Source of the DNA: Procambarus clarkii
Taxonomy: Eukaryota; Arthropoda; Malacostraca; Decapoda; Cambaridae
Reading direction: 5' to 3'
DNA length: 64,000 nucleotides
Assembly (NCBI RefSeq): GCF_040958095.1
Contig: NC_091216.1
Coordinates: 6,596,069 to 6,660,068 of the forward strand
Part shown: piece by piece, positions 58,745 to 64,000 of the stretch
Numbering within the stretch: the first letter of the stretch is position 1
Layout: every line of letters begins with the position of its first letter
Made by a program: the position numbers and the translations under genes
The notes under the pieces: generated by a model
Told to the model about the DNA's origin: nothing
Database searches by the model: none
Seen by the model: the letters and a program-made list of their open reading frames with translations, nothing else

Positions 58745-61333
58745 GAAAAGGAGGAGAAACCGGAGGAGAAACTTCATCACTTTCTTGGACCTCTGCTGGA
58801 ACATACTTAAAGAGGGGATTATCCACTACAGAGTTACACACCTGGGGTTTGTCCATGATGATCAGGTTGGACGGTTGCAGATCTTCTGCCAAGTCGTTAC
58901 CCAGGAGAAGTTGCACTCCAGACATGGGAAAAGGCTTTTTCCTGATGACGACTTGGACTCCACCGGTCACAAAAGGACAATCCAGGTGGACTCTGGCGAG
59001 TGGATACGGAGTGGTAGCAGTGAGGTCAGTGATAAGGACGGTTTCCCCGGTGTAGGTGACGTTAGACACAGCTGATTTCAATATTATCGACTGAAGAGCC
59101 GCTGTATCCCTCAAGATCTTCAATTTGAAACGTCCCTCCGAATCTGTACCGTTGGTAGAGACAGTTCCAGGATACAGGTGTTTACTGAAGAGAGAAAGAT
59201 CATCAACAGGAACACCAACATTCATCACAGGCTTACCGGACTTAGGAGGAGTCGGTTTGGGTTTAGGAGTTTCATTGCCTTTGTATTGAGCTTTTCCACA
59301 TTTATCTATGGTATGTCCATAGAGTTTGCAATACTTACAATACAATTGAGAGCTTGCTTGATCTGTACTCACTTTATCATAACTATACCAAGACTTCTTA
59401 TTGGAAGGTGGTTCTGGTGTTAGCCGGTGGATGAGGCTGTAGGTGTCAGCCGACTTCGCACATTTGATGTAGTCGGTTTCTTCTTTGTCTGCTAGATATA
59501 AACGGACGGAAGGGGGAACACGTCCCAAGAATTCCTCAACTAGCATGAGGTTGACGAGCTCTGAAAATGTAGAGACATGTGCTGCTTCCAGCCATTTCAT
59601 GAAATATCTTTTCTTGGGATTGGCAAATTCTAGAAAGGTGGTAGTACTTGCTTTTAGATAATCACGGAATTTTCGTCTGTAGCTTTCGGTGGAGAGAAGG
59701 TAGGCGTCCAAAACTGCTTGCTTCAGGGTCTGGTAGTCATTCTCAGACGCTAAGGTACTGAGAGTAACTGCAGCTCTACCTGTAAGATGCACTCTGAGAA
59801 GGGTAGACCATTGATCTGCAGGCCAGCTAAGTTTTTTAGCTAGGCTCTCAAAAGTGGTGAAAAATACATCGATCTCTGTCTCAACGAATGGTGGCATTAA
59901 CTTACCTGCATGGGAGACATTAAAACTTACGGGAAGACTAGCGGTAGCTTGTTGGCGCTGTGTGTGGTGTGTAGTTTCCAACGCGAGTTCTTGTTGACGA
60001 CATGCTAGAGCCATATCAGCTTGCTTTTTATCATGCTTGCGTTGGATCTCCGGGTGGCGTTGTTTTGCTTCAAGCTGTACTCGCTCACGCTCTTGGAGTA
60101 GGGCTGTCTCTTCTTTCTTTATGGCCATCTCGCGTTCTTGTTGTTCTTTCCTTAGGGCTGCCTCTCTTTCCCTCATTTGTACAGCTTTTTTTTTGTTGTT
60201 GGAGGGCTTCTTTTTGTTGTTGGAGGGCTTCTTTTTGTTGTTGGAGGGCTTCTTTTTGTTGTTGGAGGGCTTCTTTTTGTTGTTGGAGGGCTTCTTTTTG
60301 TTGTTGGAGGGCTTCTTTTTTGTTGTTGGAGGGCTTCTTTTTGTTGTTGGAGGGCTTCTTTTTGTTGTTGGAGGGCTTCTTTTTGTTGTTGGAGGGCTTC
60401 TTTTTGTTGTTGGAGGGCTTCTTTTTGTTGTTGGAGGGCTTCTTTTTGTTGTTGGAGAGCTTCTTTTTGTTGTTGGAGGGCTTCTTTTTGTTGTTGGAGG
60501 GCTTCTTTTTGTTGTTGGAGGGCTTCTTTTTGTTGTTGGAGGGCTTCTTTTTGTTGTTGGAGGGCTTCTTTTTGTTGTTGGAGGGCTTCTTTTTGTTGTT
60601 GGAGGGCTTCTTTTTGTTGTTGGAGAGCTTCTTTTTGTTGTTGGAGGGCTTCTTTTTGTTGTTGGAGGGCTTCTTTTTGTTGTTGGAGGGCTTCTTTTTG
60701 TTGTTGGAGAGCTTCTTTTTGTTGTTGGAGGGCTTCTTTTTGTTGTTGGAGGGCTTCTTTTTGTTGTTGGAGGGCTTCTTTTTGTTGTTGGAGAGCTTCT
60801 TTTTGTTGTTGGAGGGCTTCTTTTTGTTGTTGGAGGGCTTCTTTTTGTTGTTGGAGGGCTTCTTTTTGTTGTTGGAGAGCTTCTTTTTGTTGTTGGAGGG
60901 CTTCTTTTTGTTGTTGGAGGGCTTCTTTTTGTTGTTGGAGGGCTTCTTTTTGTTGTTGGAGAGCTTCTTTTTGTTGTTGGAGAGCTTCTTTTTGTTGTTG
61001 GAGGGCTTCTTTTTGTTGTTGGAGGGCTTCTTTTTGTTGTTGGAGGGCTTCTTTTTGTTGTTCCCGCTCGATCTTTGCAAGTTCGAGCTTTAGCTTCATA
61101 GTTGCCAGAGCATGTCTATCTGCAATAGAATAATTTTCGTGAGTTTCAGAGTCAATCTTCCCTTCATCTAAGAGGTGATCCAATATTAAATTGTGCAAGT
61201 CATTTTTGTTGGCTCCATGGGGAACATCTTGTTGATACTCGTGTAGAAGAGTTTGTAATTCGGTCTTCTTGGCACGAATTAAATTCCCTATTTCACCTGC
61301 TGGATCGTTACGAAAAGCTTGGAGACGAAACAT
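58745..61333 (-). pseudogene. Ty3/Gypsy-type retrotransposon gag-protease, frameshifted
   Basis: A minus-strand gene of an LTR retrotransposon. The start is put at the ATG at 61331-61333 (MFRLQAFRNDPAGEI); a longer frame begins at 61444. The order is: an N-terminal Leu/Lys-rich domain; about 41 copies of the heptad QQQKEAL (60193-61055); a charged Glu/Arg coiled coil; a retrotransposon gag domain (PPFVETEIDVFFTTFE, then FRDYL); a CCHC knuckle C-X2-C-X4-H-X4-C at 59298-59339; and an aspartic-protease-like part with LLGNDLAEDL. One extra T near 60313-60319 shifts the frame inside the heptads. The protease active site reads DTAA at 59097-59108 where DTGA is usual. After residues SPPFQD the frame runs into antisense LINE DNA, so RT and integrase are missing. 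No LTR was found. Confidence 0.87.
60193..61062 (-). repeat. 21-bp in-frame tandem repeat (heptads in gag)
   Basis: About 41 units of GAAGCCCTCCAACAACAAAA plus A on the minus strand, encoding EALQQQK, a likely coiled coil. The only recurring variant is GCC to GCT (Ala, silent). GCT units fall at 60454, 60622, 60706, 60790, 60874 and 60958, spaced 84 bp or 168 bp, with one more at 60979. This gives a four-unit higher-order repeat of 28 residues. The one-base insertion is in the seventh unit from the left. Confidence 0.93.
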
Positions 61334-62690
61334 GTTGAAAAATAGCAAATAAATGTACAACGAATATACTTGTGATATGGAAGTGTCAGTAACAGGATAA
61401 CGTGGCAACTGGTAACTATCCTGTGGAATTTTCATCGTTAACAATTAACGTTAATTTTAGTAGGGTAAATGATTAGTCAATCAAAAGCGCAGGAAATCTT
61501 GTACCCGGTACTCAATGTAAGAGAATAAGGGCAAGAAAATCCTACTAAATAAATGAAACGGAGTTTCTAAAACAAAAGAAACATTTAAATGTTTCAAAAG
61601 TGAATAAGGTAGTCCAAGAATGTAGGCATACCTTGCCGAGTCTCTATAGGACATAAGCAAGGGTTTTCCCACTAAATGAAATATGATACTTACAGAATTA
61701 GCGAACTTTGTGCTCTGAAAAAAGAAAGCTAATTCCCTACTTAAGTAAATATCATCATCTCTGACCGACGTGTAGAGGTGCGAGTGTCAACTGGTGACGA
61801 GAACTGCTGCTGAGGTCCCAACTCAGCAACGTAGTCCGTGCTAGAGGAACTATGGCCCTCTGTATCCTCCTTCGGTCGGATTGCAGAAGCTAGGGTGCTT
61901 TGACCCATAGACAAATCAAAGTACCAGGGTACCCAAAATGATGATCTGCCGGAATATGAGAAATATTCTAGGGACAAAAGGTGAAATACACGAGTAATAA
62001 CACTGAGGGAAGGATGACCAATTAAGAGAATGACTGAGGCCTACAGTCACCACGTAATCCACAGTTATCCAACACTCACAATATGTTACCCTCGGAAAGC
62101 ACAAAATACACAGCACCATATAAATATTAAAAGTAATGAAAAAATTGAAAAGCAACTGTATCAAAGCCAAGTACACTTACCACACATTGATGTTCTAGTA
62201 CTAGTACCTGAGTGAGGCTCCTAGGATCCTATGTCATAATTAGATTCCTATTATTTATTGCGTTTGCCCTTTGACAAGTGTCATTGATAAGGAAGAAGAA
62301 TTAAAACTAGTTACCTAGTACTCCAGTACATAAGTTGAGGCCAGACTCATCCACAAAGTGTATAGACTGGCGAGCTCATCCGTGTTCATACTGGTTGTCT
62401 AGAATATAATAACAGTACAGATAAGGTCTCCCCATTTGTGTTAATAATATGTGTAGTCTAATAATGTAGTGAACGTTTACTAACCAATAATTTATATTGA
62501 TGACTTCATATATAATCCATAAACCGCCCAGAATGAGTAAGGAAAGCGATCTGTAAGAATTTTGAATCATGCAGTCACCTTTAAACATCAAACAGTTTGC
62601 TATCGAAAAATATAAGTTAACGAAAAATATAAATTACTATATAAGTTAATATTAATTTAATAAATATAAATCTCACAGGTCAATTCCGCA
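61334..62690. other. Upstream of the gag pseudogene; no LTR or gene recognised
   Basis: This should hold the 5' leader of the Gypsy-type element, but I could not find LTR ends, a primer site or a second copy of any long stretch here. Short frames (up to 86 codons) have no known motif. Confidence 0.45.
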
Positions 62691-62766
62691 CAAGTTGAGT
62701 GCCGGGACCATAGAGCCAGAGCTTAACCACCGCAAGCACAATATGTGAGTACCACTAGGTGAGTAC
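62691..62766 (+). repeat. Orphan LINE/SINE 3' tail
   Basis: CCGGGACCATAGAGCCAGAG, then CCGCAAGCACAATATGTGAG, then CACTAGGTGAGTAC match the tail of LINE copy 2 (4550-4612). Only about 75 bp remain, either a heavily 5'-truncated insertion or an old SINE end. Confidence 0.8.
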
Positions 62767-62916
62767 ACACTCACTCACAATCAGTTTCGTTGACCTTTAA
62801 ACTCTGTACTTTAAACTTTGACAAAAATCATTGTGAATATGTCTCTTGTTGTTTGAAGGTCAAGTGTGAATGTGAAAATTGACGTCCATGATGAACGTTT
62901 ATTAGTGAGAGCCACG

Positions 62917-64000
62917 GAGGAGGGAGACTGACGTGGGTGGAGGCTGTGGGGGGGAGTAAGGAGGGAGACTGACGTGGGTGGAGGCTGTGGGGGGGAGTAA
63001 GGAGGGAGACTGACGTGGGTGGAGGCTGTGGGGGGGAGTAAGGAGGGAGACTGACGTGGGTGGAGGCTGTGGGGGGGAGTAAGGAGGGAGACTGACGTGG
63101 GTGGGAGTAAGGAGGGAGACTGACGTGGGTGGAGGCTGTGGGGGGAAGTAAGTTGGGAGACTGACGTGGGTGGAGGCTGTGTGGGGGGAGTAAGGAGGGA
63201 GACTGACGTGGGTGGGAGTAAGGAGGGAGACTGACGTGGGTGGGAGTAAGGAGGGAGACTAACGTGGGTGGAGGCTGTGGGGGGAAGTAAGGAGGGAGAC
63301 TGACGTGGGTGGAGGCTGTGGGGGGAAGTAAGGAGGGAGACTGACGTGGGGGGGAGTAAGGAGGGAGACTAACGTGGGTGAAGGCTGTGGGGGGAAGTAA
63401 GGAGGGAGACTGACGTGGGTGGAGGCTGTGGGGTGGGAGTAAGGAGGGAGACTGACGTGGGTGGGAGTAAGGAGGGAGACTAACGTGGGTGGAGGCTGTG
63501 GGGGGAAGTAAGGAGGGAGACTGACGTGGGTGGGAGTAAGGAGGGAGACTAACGTGGGTGGAGGCTGTGGGGTGGGAGTAAGGAGGGAGACTGACGTGGG
63601 TGGAGGCTGTGGGGTGGGAGTAAGGAGGGAGACTGACGTGGGTGGGAGTAAGGAGGGAGACTAACGTGGGTGGAGGCTGTGGGGGGAAGTAAGGAGGGAG
63701 ACTGACGTGGGTGGAGGCTGTGGGGGGGAGTAAGGAGGGAGACTGACGTGGGTGGAGGCTGTGGGGGGGGAGTAAGGAGGGAGACTGACGTGGGTGGGAG
63801 TAAGGAGGGAGACTGACGTGGGTGGAGGCTGTGGGGTGGGAGTAAGGAGGGAGACTGACGTGGGTGGGAGTAAGGAGGGAGACTAACGTGGGTGGAGGCT
63901 GTGGGGGGAAGTAAGGAGGGAGACTGACGTGGGTGGGAGTAAGGAGGGAGACTGACGTGGGTGGGAGTAAGGAGGGAGACTGAGGGTGGGAGTAAGGAGG
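62917..64000. repeat. G-rich minisatellite with long and short units
   Basis: Units start GGAGGGAGACTGACGTGGGT. Long units (about 41 bp) continue with GGAGGCTGTG, a run of G and AGTAA; short units (28 bp) go straight to GGGAGTAA. Variants include TAACGTGG for TGACGTGG and GGGGGGG/GGGGGA/GGGTGGG runs. It reaches the end of the window, so its full length is unknown. Confidence 0.95.

Noticed and set aside
60002..61133. Plus-strand frames of 318-363 codons (LLLEGFF, CCWRASF, FVVGGLL repeats)
   Set aside because: Antisense of the gag heptad repeat.

Overview
This window is eukaryotic genomic DNA made almost wholly of repeats. I found no host protein-coding gene, no rRNA, and no tRNA gene outside a SINE. 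Three things suggest a decapod crustacean (inference; species not determined): a tRNA-derived SINE whose 3' tail matches a CR1/Jockey-like LINE in the same window, abundant di- and tetranucleotide microsatellites, and several short-unit satellites. A 500-base run of N at 44973-45472 shows that this is scaffolded assembly.

Layout. 1-4872: a LINE interrupted by a younger copy of its own family. 4873-38893: one large array of a 30-bp satellite, about 21.5 kb in total. It is split by a non-autonomous LTR retrotransposon (9110-14110) and by two copies of a second LINE family that carries CCCH zinc fingers in ORF1 (21374-25165 and 33380-37128). 38896-42160: a (TA)n tract, a foldback MITE with an 8-bp target duplication, and one copy of an unidentified dispersed repeat. 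42161-44148: a 26-bp satellite that runs into a decayed reverse transcriptase fragment. 44149-45719: inverted LINE fragments, (GA)n, the gap, and a 36-bp repeat. 45720-49874: a solo LTR inserted at the edge of a very young minus-strand LTR element, itself inserted in a 15-bp satellite that continues to 51250. 51315-52334: a 25-bp satellite. 52393-57162: non-coding sequence, minisatellites and microsatellites, and two more copies of the dispersed repeat. 57163-58744: the SINE and a third LINE copy. 58745-61333 (minus): a broken Ty3/Gypsy-type gag-protease gene with about 41 tandem heptads. 62917-64000: a G-rich minisatellite that runs off the window.

How the parts fit. Most of the interest is in the order of events. 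Target duplications and empty-site paralogues inside the satellite allow the insertions to be reconstructed. All three LINE 3' junctions with the 30-bp satellite fall at the same place, next to the loop of a hairpin encoded in each unit. The SINE probably borrows the LINE machinery through the shared tail. The only long intact reading frame that looks like a real protein is ORF2 of the CCCH-finger LINE at 22091-25126. It begins in a TAATG stop-start overlap with ORF1. The many other open frames of 60-680 codons are by-products of satellites whose units lack stop codons.
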